In this document: positions 7,783-16,044 of the stretch, one piece after another
Numbering within the stretch: the first letter of the stretch is position 1
How the letters are laid out: each line of letters begins with the position of its first letter
Assembly: GCA_964569315.1 (NCBI GenBank)
Contig: CAZMUZ010000008.1
Coordinates: 1 to 61,848 of the forward strand
Length of the DNA stretch: 61,848 bases
Reading direction: 5' to 3'
Source of the DNA: CADEFF01 sp964569315
Lineage (GTDB): Bacteria; Pseudomonadota; Alphaproteobacteria; Dongiales; Dongiaceae
The notes under the pieces: model-generated
What the model was told of the DNA's origin: nothing
The model's database searches: none
What the model saw: the letters and a program-made list of their open reading frames with translations, nothing else
Translations under genes and position numbers: made by a program

Positions 7783-10611
7783 ATGCGCTGGCGCATCCGC
7801 GAAAGATTCATATTCCTCTTCACGCTCTGCGCCATGCTGCCGGTGGCGCTCATGGCGATGGTCACCTATTCGGATGCCCGCAACTCGCTGAAGGAGGCGA
7901 TCGCTTCCGAGGCCTTCGAGCTGACGCGCCAGACCTCGCAGCAGCTCGAGCAGTTCATGGGGCAGGTGGTCGAGGACCTGCACACCTGGAGCAGCCTCAA
8001 GGCGATGGAGGACCTCCTTGCGAACGCCCATTCGGCGCCCGTCAGCAACGATCTTGACCGCTTCCGCACGCAGTATCCCGAGTTCTCCAACTTCGCCGCG
8101 GCCGATGCGGACGGTCTGGTGGTGGCGTCGACCGATCGGCGATGGATCGGGCAGAAGCTCGACCGGATGGCCTTCTTCCGCAGCGTGATGCAGGGCTGGG
8201 CCTATCAGAGCCCGGTCCAGCGCACCCCGCTCGCGCAGGAAGCGGGCATCATGTTCGCGCTTCCGATCCATGCCAGCCGCGATCCGGGCAAGATACTGGG
8301 TGCGCTCATCGCGGTCGTGGACTGGAAGGCGATCGCCGAGCGCCTCGCCGGGATCACGATCTCGGGCGTCGCCCAGGATGCCTCTCACGCCATCACCCTC
8401 TTCGATCGCCGGACCGGCTATGTGATGTTCCGCACGCCGGGCGCCGCGGAGGTCCCCTTCGATCTGCTCTCCCAGATCGTCGACCAGGCGACCGAGCGCG
8501 AGGTCGAGGGCGAGATGATGCTGCTGAGCGCGCATCAGAGCCGCGGATATGAAGGCTTCGCCGACCCGCACTGGTCGCTGGTGGCGCAGATCGCCTCCGA
8601 TGCGGCCTTCGTCAGCGTCTATCGAATGCGGGACAATTTCATCGTGGTGGGCGTGCTGGTCACGCTGCTCGCGGGTTCGATCGGCTATATCGCGGCAAAC
8701 CGGCTGGTGCAGCCGATCCAGTCGCTGATCACCGCCATGACCCGCGTGGCCCGCGGCGATCACGACATCAAGGTTCCGGCGATGGATCGCCGCGACGAGA
8801 TCGGCGACATGGCGGCGGCGGTCGACGTGTTCCGCGAGACCTCCGCGGCGCGCCTGCGCGACCAGGAGGAGTTGCGTATCGCCAAGGTCGCGGCCGAATC
8901 CGCCAACAAGGCGAAATCCGAGTTCCTTGCGACGGTCAGCCACGAGATCCGCACGCCGATGAACGGCGTGCTCGGCATGGCGGCGTTGCTCCTCGACACC
9001 AGGCTCGACGAGGAGCAGCGCCATTTCGCGACGACGATTCGCGATTCCGGCGAAATCCTGCTGGATGTCATCAACGACATCCTGGATTTCTCCAAGATCG
9101 AGGCCGGTCGCCTCGACCTCGAGATCGCCGATTTCGAGCTGTCGCCGCTGGTCGAGAGCGTGACCGAGCTCATGGCGGCGCGCGCGCACGCCAAGAACAT
9201 CGATCTGGTCTCCTTCGTACATCCCGATTTGCCGCCGCGCATGGTGGGGGACCCGGGTCGTCTGCGCCAGATCATGCTCAATCTGGTGAGCAACGCGATC
9301 AAGTTCACCGAGATCGGCGGCGTCGCCATCGAGCTCACGCCGGATCGCGTGGATGGCGACAGGGTGACCGTGCTTTGCCGTGTGACGGACACCGGCATCG
9401 GCATCTCGCCGGCGGTGCAGGCGATGCTGTTCCAGCGCTTCTCGCAAGCCGACGCCTCGACCACGCGGCGCTACGGCGGCACCGGGCTCGGCCTCGCCAT
9501 CAGCAAGCAGCTCGCCGCGCTGATGGCCGGCGACATCGGCGTCGAAAGCACGCCGGGGCGGGGAAGCTGCTTCTGGTTCAAGGTCGGGCTCACCCGCGGC
9601 GAAGGCGAAAGCGAGCGCACCACGCGCCTCGCGCTGGCGCGCGCCGCCCTCGCCGGCAAGCGGGTGCTGCTGGTGGACGACAACGAGATGAACCTCCGGG
9701 TGGTGGCCCGCCAGCTCACGGCGCTCGACATGCCGGTGGAAACCGCCAAGGGCGCCGTCGACGCCTTGAAGGCGATGCGCAACGCGGCGGTGCAGGGCAA
9801 GCCCTTCGCGATCGCGCTCGTCGATCACATGATGCCCGATACGGACGGGCCGGGTTTCGCCAGGATCCTGCGGGCCGACGCGGGCTTCGGCAGCACGAAG
9901 CTGGTGCTGTCTTCCTCCTCGAGCCTGATCAACACCGACGCGGCGGCGCAGGAATATGGCTTCGACGCCGCGCTGCCCAAGCCGCTCCATGGCGACAAGG
10001 TGGTGCTTCGTCTCGCGCGGGTCGTCGATGCCCGGCTCGGCGCCAGCGCCGAGGCGGCACGAGCGGCGCCGGCGGCGCCGATGCGCAGCCTGCGCATCCT
10101 GCTCGCCGAGGACAACAAGGTGAACCAGCTTCTGGCGAGCAGCCTTCTCACCAAGGTCGGCCATCGGGTCGACGTGGCGGGGAACGGCATCGAGGCGGTC
10201 CATGCGGTCTGCCAGCGCCAGTACGACGTGATCCTGATGGATATGCAGATGCCGGAGATGGACGGACTCGAGGCGACCCATCGCATCCGGGCGCTCCCGC
10301 CCGAGCTCAATGCGATTCCGATCGTCGCCATGACGGCCAACGCCATGGTCGAGGACCGCATCCGCTGCGAGGAAGCCGGCATGAACGGCTATGTCTCGAA
10401 GCCGATCGATGTGGCGGTGCTGATGAGCGAGCTCGCCCGCTGCACCGGGCAGGATACGACGGAAATTCTCGGCCGCATCCCGCCGCCCGCGCCGGCGGCA
10501 AACGATCCTGCGCTCGCGGCCGCAGCCGAAAGCGCGCTCGCCGATCTCCTCGACTCGCTGGAAGGCGAGTCGCCCCCCGCACCGCCCGCCGCCGCCGCCG
10601 GAAATCGCTGA
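7783..10611 (+). CDS. Membrane hybrid histidine kinase with two receiver domains
   Basis: This is a 942-residue sensor. A membrane helix (about 8-28) is followed by an extracytoplasmic sensing region of about 250 residues resembling a Cache domain, a second helix (about 285-305) and HAMP. HisKA has phosphoacceptor H387 (VSHEIRTPMNG), and an HATPase domain runs to about 600. Receiver 1 has D681 and K733; receiver 2 has D820 and K873. No Hpt domain is visible, and no separate Hpt protein or output regulator is adjacent, so its phosphorelay partner is elsewhere. The start ATG at 7783 follows GGGGCGGG and leaves a normal short cytoplasmic tail. The ligand is unknown. Confidence 0.9.
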   Translation: MRWRIRERFIFLFTLCAMLPVALMAMVTYSDARNSLKEAIASEAFELTRQTSQQLEQFMGQVVEDLHTWSSLKAMEDLLANAHSAPVSNDLDRFRTQYPEFSNFAAADADGLVVASTDRRWIGQKLDRMAFFRSVMQGWAYQSPVQRTPLAQEAGIMFALPIHASRDPGKILGALIAVVDWKAIAERLAGITISGVAQDASHAITLFDRRTGYVMFRTPGAAEVPFDLLSQIVDQATEREVEGEMMLLSAHQSRGYEGFADPHWSLVAQIASDAAFVSVYRMRDNFIVVGVLVTLLAGSIGYIAANRLVQPIQSLITAMTRVARGDHDIKVPAMDRRDEIGDMAAAVDVFRETSAARLRDQEELRIAKVAAESANKAKSEFLATVSHEIRTPMNGVLGMAALLLDTRLDEEQRHFATTIRDSGEILLDVINDILDFSKIEAGRLDLEIADFELSPLVESVTELMAARAHAKNIDLVSFVHPDLPPRMVGDPGRLRQIMLNLVSNAIKFTEIGGVAIELTPDRVDGDRVTVLCRVTDTGIGISPAVQAMLFQRFSQADASTTRRYGGTGLGLAISKQLAALMAGDIGVESTPGRGSCFWFKVGLTRGEGESERTTRLALARAALAGKRVLLVDDNEMNLRVVARQLTALDMPVETAKGAVDALKAMRNAAVQGKPFAIALVDHMMPDTDGPGFARILRADAGFGSTKLVLSSSSSLINTDAAAQEYGFDAALPKPLHGDKVVLRLARVVDARLGASAEAARAAPAAPMRSLRILLAEDNKVNQLLASSLLTKVGHRVDVAGNGIEAVHAVCQRQYDVILMDMQMPEMDGLEATHRIRALPPELNAIPIVAMTANAMVEDRIRCEEAGMNGYVSKPIDVAVLMSELARCTGQDTTEILGRIPPPAPAANDPALAAAAESALADLLDSLEGESPPAPPAAAAGNR

Positions 10612-10664
10612 CGCATTCCGCCGGGTCTCGATGGCCTCCGGGCGTCGCGCCGCCGACCTATGAT

Positions 10665-10678
10665 CTTGTCGTGACAAG
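10665..10678. promoter_or_regulatory. Inverted repeat CTTGTC-GT-GACAAG
   Basis: A perfect 6-2-6 inverted repeat lies between the hybrid kinase and the YbjN-like gene. It has the size of a dimeric regulator half-site pair, but no regulator can be assigned. Confidence 0.3.
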
Positions 10679-10708
10679 GGGGCGCCGTTAGACAGCACGC
10701 GCTCCGCT

Positions 10709-10723
10709 CGGGCATAATGCCCG
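10709..10723. promoter_or_regulatory. 15-bp palindrome with a -10-like centre
   Basis: CGGGCAT-A-ATGCCCG is a perfect 7-1-7 palindrome about 60 nt upstream of the YbjN-like start. Its centre, CATAAT, resembles a -10 element. It may be a promoter overlapping an operator, or a short hairpin. Confidence 0.3.
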
Positions 10724-10780
10724 TGCATGGGTGTGCGATTCGGCGCGGGCGGGGCCCTGCGCGGCGTCGCGGAGGGGTCG

Positions 10781-11290
10781 ATGCGGTTCGCATTGCTGGC
10801 GATGCTATGCCTCGGAATGGCGACGGCGGGCGCATGGGAAGCCCGCGCGGCGGACGCCGAGGCGGCGACCCTCGGTTTCGGCGTGACCGTCGACGAGATG
10901 GTCGATCTCCTGAAATCCTACCCCGAGGTCGAGAGCGTTTCCGTCCGGCCGGGCCGGTTCGGCAACCCGGCGCTTTCGGCGCGCACCGCGGGCATCGATT
11001 TCGACGTGTTCTTCTATCACTGCGACGAGGAAGACGATTCCCGCTGCGGCGAGGTGCAGTACAAGGCCACTTTCGTGCCTGAACAGGGCCGCGAGCGCGA
11101 CGCCGCCAAGGCGGTTGCCCGGTGGGACCAGGACTGGGTCTTCGGCCGCGCCTTCGTCGAGGACGACCTGGATGTCGTCATCGAGCATGCGCATTTCGCG
11201 CGCGGCGTGACCCGCCTCTATCTCGAGCAGAACGCCGAGCTCTGGCTGCTCTCGATCCTGCCGGATTTCCGCCGCGCCATCGGATATTGA
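10781..11290 (+). CDS. Secreted YbjN-domain-like protein
   Basis: This 169-residue protein starts with a signal peptide (MRFALLAMLCLGMATAGAWE, cleavage probably after ARA-A near residue 23). The remainder resembles YbjN-domain proteins: a VTVDEMVDLLKSYPEV helix, a strand region with FDVFFYHCDE, and a helix beginning VARWDQDWVFGRAFVEDD. Two cysteines (YHCDEEDDSRCG) could form a disulfide in the periplasm. The start at 10781 has a good ribosome binding site, GGAGGGG. Its function is not known. Confidence 0.7.
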   Translation: MRFALLAMLCLGMATAGAWEARAADAEAATLGFGVTVDEMVDLLKSYPEVESVSVRPGRFGNPALSARTAGIDFDVFFYHCDEEDDSRCGEVQYKATFVPEQGRERDAAKAVARWDQDWVFGRAFVEDDLDVVIEHAHFARGVTRLYLEQNAELWLLSILPDFRRAIGY

Positions 11291-11377
11291 TCGGCCTCCG
11301 CCGAAGACGGAAAATGCGCCGCATGCCGGCGGCCCTGCCGTTCGGCCCAGGGTTCCGGCCGGCGAGGGGAGGGGACC

Positions 11378-12304
11378 GTGACGCGGTCTATCGCGCTCGA
11401 TCAGTGGCAGGCGCCGGAGGGAAAGCGACGGCTTCCGGGACCCGCCTTCCTGACGCAGGCCTATGGGCGCCTGCCGCCGACCGCCCTGATGCTGCTCGCG
11501 ATCCTTTCGGTGCAGCTCGGCTCCGCGCTGGCGACGATGCTGTTCTCGAGCCTCGGCCCGATCGGCACCGCCTTTTGCACCCTTGGCCTCTCGGCGACGA
11601 TGCTGACCCTCGTCGTGCGCCCGGCGCTCGACCGCAGGATGCTGGCCCGCGCGCCGCTGGTCCTGCTCTTCGGGTTGGTCGCTGCGGCGATGGAGCTGCC
11701 CTTCTTCCTGGCGCTGCAGACCGTGCCGCTCGGCATCGCCGCCACCATCACCTTCCTCGGGCCCCTCGGCCTCGCCATCGCCATGTCGCGCCGGCCGATC
11801 CATTTCCTCTGGATCGGCATCGCCACGCTCGGCATTGCGTTGATGACGCCGGAGATCGGCGGCGGCCTCGATCCGCTCGGGCTCGGCTTCGCCGCGATCT
11901 CCGCCGTCGCCTGGGCGAGCTATGTGCCGGTGAGCAAGCGTGCGGGTGCCGTCTTCGACGGCAATACGGGCCTCGTGCTGGGGCTCTGGGCCGCCACCTT
12001 CATGCTGATGCCGCTGGCGCTCGCGGAAGGCACCGTGCTGCAGGCGAGCCCGCGCGAGATCCTCGGCGCGCTCGGCGTGGCGCTGCTGAGCGCGATGCTG
12101 CCGATGGCGATGGAGTTCAAGGCGCTGCAGCGCCTCTCCGCCCGCGCCTATGGCATCCTGATGACGCTCGAGCCGGCGATCGCGGCCCTGGTGGGTGCGA
12201 TCTTCCTCGGCCAGATCATCGAACCGGCGCTGCTGGCGGCCATCGCCTGCGTGACCATTGCCGCGGTCGGGGTCACGCTCTCGGATCGCCGCGACCCCGG
12301 CTGA
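11378..12304 (+). CDS. DMT-superfamily exporter, RhtA/EamA type
   Basis: This 308-residue inner-membrane protein has about ten hydrophobic segments in two EamA-like halves. The motifs MELPFFLALQTVPLGIAATITFLGPL and, in the second half, SARAYGILMTLEPAIAALVGAIFLGQ resemble RhtA threonine/homoserine exporters. The GTG start follows GAGGGGAC. It probably exports amino acids or other small metabolites; substrate uncertain. The gene is followed 35 nt later by the VOC gene on the same strand. Confidence 0.85.
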   Translation: MTRSIALDQWQAPEGKRRLPGPAFLTQAYGRLPPTALMLLAILSVQLGSALATMLFSSLGPIGTAFCTLGLSATMLTLVVRPALDRRMLARAPLVLLFGLVAAAMELPFFLALQTVPLGIAATITFLGPLGLAIAMSRRPIHFLWIGIATLGIALMTPEIGGGLDPLGLGFAAISAVAWASYVPVSKRAGAVFDGNTGLVLGLWAATFMLMPLALAEGTVLQASPREILGALGVALLSAMLPMAMEFKALQRLSARAYGILMTLEPAIAALVGAIFLGQIIEPALLAAIACVTIAAVGVTLSDRRDPG

Positions 12305-12339
12305 CGCCGCGTCCGCTTGTCGGCGCAAGGAGCTTCCGC

Positions 12340-12768
12340 ATGGAACCGAGAATCACGCTCATCACGCTCGGCGTCGGCGATCTCGCGCGCGCACGCGCGT
12401 TCTACGAGACGGGCCTCGGCTGGCCAGTCTCCTCCGCGAGCGTGGCGGGGGAGGTGGTGTTCCTGCGGCTCGAGGGTCTGGTGTTGGCGCTCTACGATGC
12501 CGGCAAGCTGGCGAAAGATCTGGGCCGAAAGCTCGATAGCGGCACCGCGCGCTTCACCCTCGCGCATAATGCGCGGAGCCGCGACGAGGTGGACCGGATC
12601 TTCCGGCGCGCCGAGCGCGCGGGCGCCCGGGTTTTGCAGGCGCCGGAGGCGACACACTGGGGCGGCTATTCGGGCCATTTCGCCGATCCCGAGGGGCATG
12701 TCTGGGAGATCGCCTGGAACCCGCATTTCCCCTTCGCAGCCGACGGGTCGATCGTCATTCCCGAATGA
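12340..12768 (+). CDS. VOC (glyoxalase/bleomycin-resistance) family protein
   Basis: This is a 142-residue single-chain VOC protein. It opens with the usual LGVGDLARARAFYETGLGW motif and ends with GHFADPEGHVWEIAWNP, which includes the conserved metal-site Glu. Family members are lyases, dioxygenases or antibiotic-binding proteins; the substrate cannot be predicted. The start ATG at 12340 follows AAGGAG with good spacing. It is convergent with the SDR pair. Confidence 0.85.
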   Translation: MEPRITLITLGVGDLARARAFYETGLGWPVSSASVAGEVVFLRLEGLVLALYDAGKLAKDLGRKLDSGTARFTLAHNARSRDEVDRIFRRAERAGARVLQAPEATHWGGYSGHFADPEGHVWEIAWNPHFPFAADGSIVIPE

Positions 12769-12775
12769 GGCCGCG

Positions 12776-13558
12776 TTAGTTGCCGGCGGTCGTACCGAAA
12801 TCGATCGAGAGGGCGGCGCCGGTGACCGGCGCCAGCTTCGGCGAGGCCATCTGGAAGACGAACTCGGCGACTTCCTCGGGCCGCACGAACCGCGCGCGCT
12901 CGCCCTGCGGATAGATCGACAGCAGCCGCTTCCGGTAGCCCTCGGGATCGCCGCCGCCATAGGTCGCGGCCTGGAACTCGAGCATCGGCGTCTCGACATC
13001 GCAGGGGCAGATCGCGTTGATCCGCACCCCGCGCGGCGCCAGCTCCCGCGCCATCGCCTTGGTCAGCAGCACCACGCCGCCTTTGGACGCGCAATAGATC
13101 GCGGCCCCCGCATTGCCGAGGAGCCCCGCATCCGAGGCGATGTTGAGGATGACGCCCGAGGTCTTCTCCAGGGCTGGGATCGCATAGCGGCAGGCGAAGA
13201 AGGTGCCTTTGAGGTTGATGTCAATGGTGCGGTCCCATTCCGCCTCGGTGGCCCGGTCGGAAGGACCTTCCACCCAGACGCCGGCCGCATTGATCAGCAC
13301 GTCGAGCCGCCCGAAGCGCGCGAGCGCGGCCGCAACCATCCGCTCGCAATCCGCGACCCGGGTCACGTCGGCGGGGATGGCGAGAAGTCGATCTTCGGCA
13401 GCGCGGTTCGCCTCGCCATAGGCCGCGAGCCGCTTCGCGTCGATGTCGGCGAGGGCGACATTGCCGCCGGCCGCGAGGAAGAGATCGGCGGTCGCCCGGC
13501 CCATGCCGCCGGAGCCGCCGGTGATCAGGATCGTCCTGCCGCGCCAATCGACGGTCAC
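12776..13558 (-). CDS. SDR-family oxidoreductase (downstream of a coupled pair)
   Basis: This 260-residue short-chain dehydrogenase has the cofactor motif TGGSGGMGRA near residue 13, an acidic NAD-selecting position (LADID), the NAG-type region INAAGVW, and the catalytic YCASK. The GTG start at 13558 overlaps the previous gene's stop by 4 nt (GTGA), so the two SDRs are translationally coupled. The stop is a few bases from the end of the convergent VOC gene. The substrate is unknown; cofactor specificity is probably NAD. Confidence 0.85.
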   Translation of the reverse strand: MTVDWRGRTILITGGSGGMGRATADLFLAAGGNVALADIDAKRLAAYGEANRAAEDRLLAIPADVTRVADCERMVAAALARFGRLDVLINAAGVWVEGPSDRATEAEWDRTIDINLKGTFFACRYAIPALEKTSGVILNIASDAGLLGNAGAAIYCASKGGVVLLTKAMARELAPRGVRINAICPCDVETPMLEFQAATYGGGDPEGYRKRLLSIYPQGERARFVRPEEVAEFVFQMASPKLAPVTGAALSIDFGTTAGN

Positions 13559-14334
13559 GCGCCCGGCCCCTTGATTTCCTGGATCGAATTGCCGCCATCC
13601 ACCACGAAAAGCTGGCCGGTGACGTAGCTCGCCTCCTCGCTCGCGAGGAAGAGCACCACATGCCCGACCTCCTCGGGGCGGGCGGGGCGGCCGATCGGCG
13701 TGTGCTTGCCGGCCGCTATCTCCCATTTCCCGCTGGAGGCGGTCTCGATCCAGCCGGGGCCGACGGCGTTGACGGTGACGCCCTTCTTCGCGACCTCGAG
13801 CGCGAGCGCACGGGTGAGGCCCAGCATGCCGGCCTTGGCCGCGCTGTAGCCGGCGCTGTGGCGGTGCGAGACGACCGGCCCGGTCACCGAGGACATGTTG
13901 ACGACCCGCCCATAGCGCCGCGTCACCATGCCGTTCAGCACGGCACGGGTGACGGCGAAGCAGCTATTGAGATTGATGTCGATCGCGCGGTCCCAGGCAT
14001 CGTCGGTGATCTTGCGGAACTCGGCGGGCTTCTCGGCAATGCCGGTCTGCACCATGCCGGCATTGTTCACCAGCACCCCGATCGGTCCGAGCGCTTCTTC
14101 CGCCGATTTCACCAGCGCGGCCGCCGCCTTGCGGTCGGTCAGATCCGCCATGAAGGCGGCGTGGCGCCGCCGCCCGCCGGGCAGCTCGGCGAGGCGGTCG
14201 AAGATCCGCTTCGTGGTCGCGGCAATGGCGACGCGCGCGCCGGCCGCCGCCAGCAGCCTTGCCGTCGCGAAGCCGATGCCGGCTTCGCTTCCTGCGCCGG
14301 TCACCAGCGCCGTCCGTCCCGCCACGCCCGCCAT
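13555..14334 (-). CDS. SDR-family oxidoreductase (upstream of a coupled pair)
   Basis: This 259-residue short-chain dehydrogenase has the motif TGAGSEAGIGFATA, the structural NNAG motif (VNNAGMVQTG), catalytic Ser in NMSSVTG and YSAAK. It resembles 3-oxoacyl-ACP reductase-like enzymes (FabG family), but that is only a family resemblance. The start ATG at 14334 gives the usual length; upstream codons look like intergenic sequence. Both SDRs might act in series on one substrate. Confidence 0.85.
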   Translation of the reverse strand: MAGVAGRTALVTGAGSEAGIGFATARLLAAAGARVAIAATTKRIFDRLAELPGGRRRHAAFMADLTDRKAAAALVKSAEEALGPIGVLVNNAGMVQTGIAEKPAEFRKITDDAWDRAIDINLNSCFAVTRAVLNGMVTRRYGRVVNMSSVTGPVVSHRHSAGYSAAKAGMLGLTRALALEVAKKGVTVNAVGPGWIETASSGKWEIAAGKHTPIGRPARPEEVGHVVLFLASEEASYVTGQLFVVDGGNSIQEIKGPGA

Positions 14335-14489
14335 GCCGATCCCCCGATGGCCGATGAAACGCCTCCCTATAGCACAGCGCTGCGGCTCGGCCGCGGCGCG
14401 AGCGCGATCAAGTCTCGGAAATGACTCAAGGTTTGCGCACCCCACCGCCTGATCTAATTCACGAAGAAGACAATATAGAACGCTGATTC

Positions 14490-14518
14490 TTGACAAGATT
14501 CTCGATGGGGATTCTTAT
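14490..14518 (+). promoter_or_regulatory. Candidate sigma-70 promoter for the glycine-zipper lipoprotein
   Basis: A perfect TTGACA (14490-14495) is followed by a 17-nt spacer and TCTTAT (14513-14518), a 4/6 match to the -10 consensus. It lies in an unusually AT-rich patch, 57 nt upstream of the lipoprotein start. Confidence 0.5.
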
Positions 14519-14574
14519 CGCGGGCGCGCGGCGGGGGATCGCTCCTCCCGGCGCGGGAACGCAAGGGGGATGGC

Positions 14575-14805
14575 ATGAGGCGAGCTTTGGCTGCGCTGGC
14601 GCTGGTCGGGCTGCTCGGGCTCGGCGGATGCGCCAACATGGACCGGACGGGCGAGCGCATGCTCATGGGCTCCGCGATCGGTGCGGGCACCGGCGCGATC
14701 TTCGGCGCCGTCACCGGCGGGATCGGCACGGGCGTCGGTGCCGCGGTCGGCGCGGCCGTCGGCGCGGGTGCGGGCTTCCTCATGGATCAGGTGATCGAGC
14801 CATAG
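14575..14805 (+). CDS. Small lipoprotein with glycine-zipper segment
   Basis: This is a 76-residue protein. Residues 1-19 form a lipoprotein signal with lipobox LGGC, so Cys19 should be lipidated. The mature part is dominated by GAGTGAIFGAVTGGIGTG and GAAVGAAVGAGAG, Gly/Ala zipper repeats typical of small outer-membrane lipoproteins of the Rick_17kDa/OmpA-like-zipper type. GGGGG precedes the ATG. It is followed 14 nt later by another lipoprotein gene, and the two are likely co-expressed. Function unknown. Confidence 0.75.
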   Translation: MRRALAALALVGLLGLGGCANMDRTGERMLMGSAIGAGTGAIFGAVTGGIGTGVGAAVGAAVGAGAGFLMDQVIEP

Positions 14806-14819
14806 GAGGGCCGGTCCCG

Positions 14820-15170
14820 ATGCTGCCGCTGCGAAGCCTCGTCGTCGCGGGTGCGTTGCTCCTCGCGCTCGGCGCCTGCGCGCCTTCGTCGAATCCGCCG
14901 GACGGGGAGGCGACGGGCCTGTCGCGCTCGACGCGCTCGCAGAACTATTGCGCCCGCATCGGCGGGGCCGGCACGGGCTTCTATGACAGCGACCGCATGC
15001 TCGCCTGCCGGCGCAGCGAATACACCGCCGAAGCCTTCGCGCGCGGCCTGCCGCCGGTGCCGCCCGCGGCGGATGCCGAGTGCGACGGCCGGGCGAGCTT
15101 CGGCAATGCGCTGGCCTATTTCTCCTGGGTCGCCTATGTGGATTGCGTGAGCGACGTGACGGCTCCCTGA
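14820..15170 (+). CDS. Putative lipoprotein of unknown function
   Basis: This is a 116-residue protein with lipoprotein signal LLLALGAC (Cys near residue 20). The mature part has several cysteines (NYCARIGG, LACRRSEY, AECDGRA, YVDCVSD) that could form two disulfides outside the cytoplasm. Its AGGAGG ribosome binding site overlaps the stop of the preceding lipoprotein gene, so the pair are coupled. I do not recognise the family. Confidence 0.6.
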   Translation: MLPLRSLVVAGALLLALGACAPSSNPPDGEATGLSRSTRSQNYCARIGGAGTGFYDSDRMLACRRSEYTAEAFARGLPPVPPAADAECDGRASFGNALAYFSWVAYVDCVSDVTAP

Positions 15171-15193
15171 AAACTGGTCCGTGCGGGGCAGGG

Positions 15194-15979
15194 ATGTTCA
15201 TCCTCGGCAAGCTGGTCGGCTGGGTCGCAAGCGTCGAATTCCTGTTCGCGCTGCCGCTGGCGATCGCCATCGTCGTCGTGCGGTCGCGGCCGCGCCTTGC
15301 GCGAAGCCTGCTGGCGCTGCTTTTGCTGGCCGTCCTCGCCCTGACCTTCCTGCCGGTCGGCTCGCTGTTCCTGGTCCCGCTGGAAGAGCGTTTCCCGCGA
15401 CCGGCCGAGCTGCCGGCGGAAATCGCCGGCATCGTCGTGCTCGGCGGCAGCGTCAATCTGCCGGTCTCGGAGGCGCGCCGCACGGTCGCGCTCGGCGAGG
15501 CGGCCGAGCGGCTCACGGCCGCCGTCGCGCTCGCCCGCCACTATCCCGATGCGAAGCTGTGGTTCTCCGGCGGCACCAACAGACTGCAGCCGGGCGAGGC
15601 GATGGAGGCCGACGAGGCGCGCGTCTTCTTTTCCGAGATGGGACTCGGCGCCGACCGGGTCATCCTCGAGGCGGCGGCGCGCACCACCTACGAGAATGCC
15701 GAACGCCTCGCCGCCATGGCGAGGCCGACGGCCGATGGCGGGGTGTGGCTTCTGGTCACCTCCGCGAATCACATGCCGCGCTCGATCGGCGTGTTCCGCA
15801 AGATCGGCTGGCCGGTGATTGCCTACCCGGTCGATTACCGGACCACCGGCCGATTCGCGATCGGCGAGCCGCGCTTCATCGGCGAGCTCGCCAATCTCGA
15901 CTCTGCGCTCCATGAATGGGTCGGGCTTGTCGCCTATCGTCTCCTCGGCTACACCGACTCCCTGCTGCCCGCGCCGTGA
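15194..15979 (+). CDS. YdcF/SanA-like (DUF218) membrane protein
   Basis: This 261-residue protein has two N-terminal hydrophobic segments followed by the DUF218 domain. The domain shows IVVLGGSVN, LWFSGGTNRL, an EAAARTTYENA motif and LVTSANHMPRS, all conserved in the family. E. coli relatives (ElyC, SanA, YdcF) are linked to envelope integrity and peptidoglycan or lipid-carrier recycling. The gene lies just upstream of the murein-enzyme cluster, which fits an envelope role. The start at 15194 places the first membrane helix at the N terminus. Confidence 0.85.
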   Translation: MFILGKLVGWVASVEFLFALPLAIAIVVVRSRPRLARSLLALLLLAVLALTFLPVGSLFLVPLEERFPRPAELPAEIAGIVVLGGSVNLPVSEARRTVALGEAAERLTAAVALARHYPDAKLWFSGGTNRLQPGEAMEADEARVFFSEMGLGADRVILEAAARTTYENAERLAAMARPTADGGVWLLVTSANHMPRSIGVFRKIGWPVIAYPVDYRTTGRFAIGEPRFIGELANLDSALHEWVGLVAYRLLGYTDSLLPAP

Positions 15980-16044
15980 CCGCCGACGAGTCGTGTCGCG
16001 CGCCGATTTCCGTGCCGTCGAAGGAAACGAAAAGGTGTGGACCG

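Noticed and set aside
7231..10728. Open frame of over 1100 codons antisense to the hybrid kinase
   Set aside because: High-GC coding DNA often leaves long open antisense frames. The translation is Arg/His/Asp-rich with no domain, and the sense strand has clear kinase motifs.
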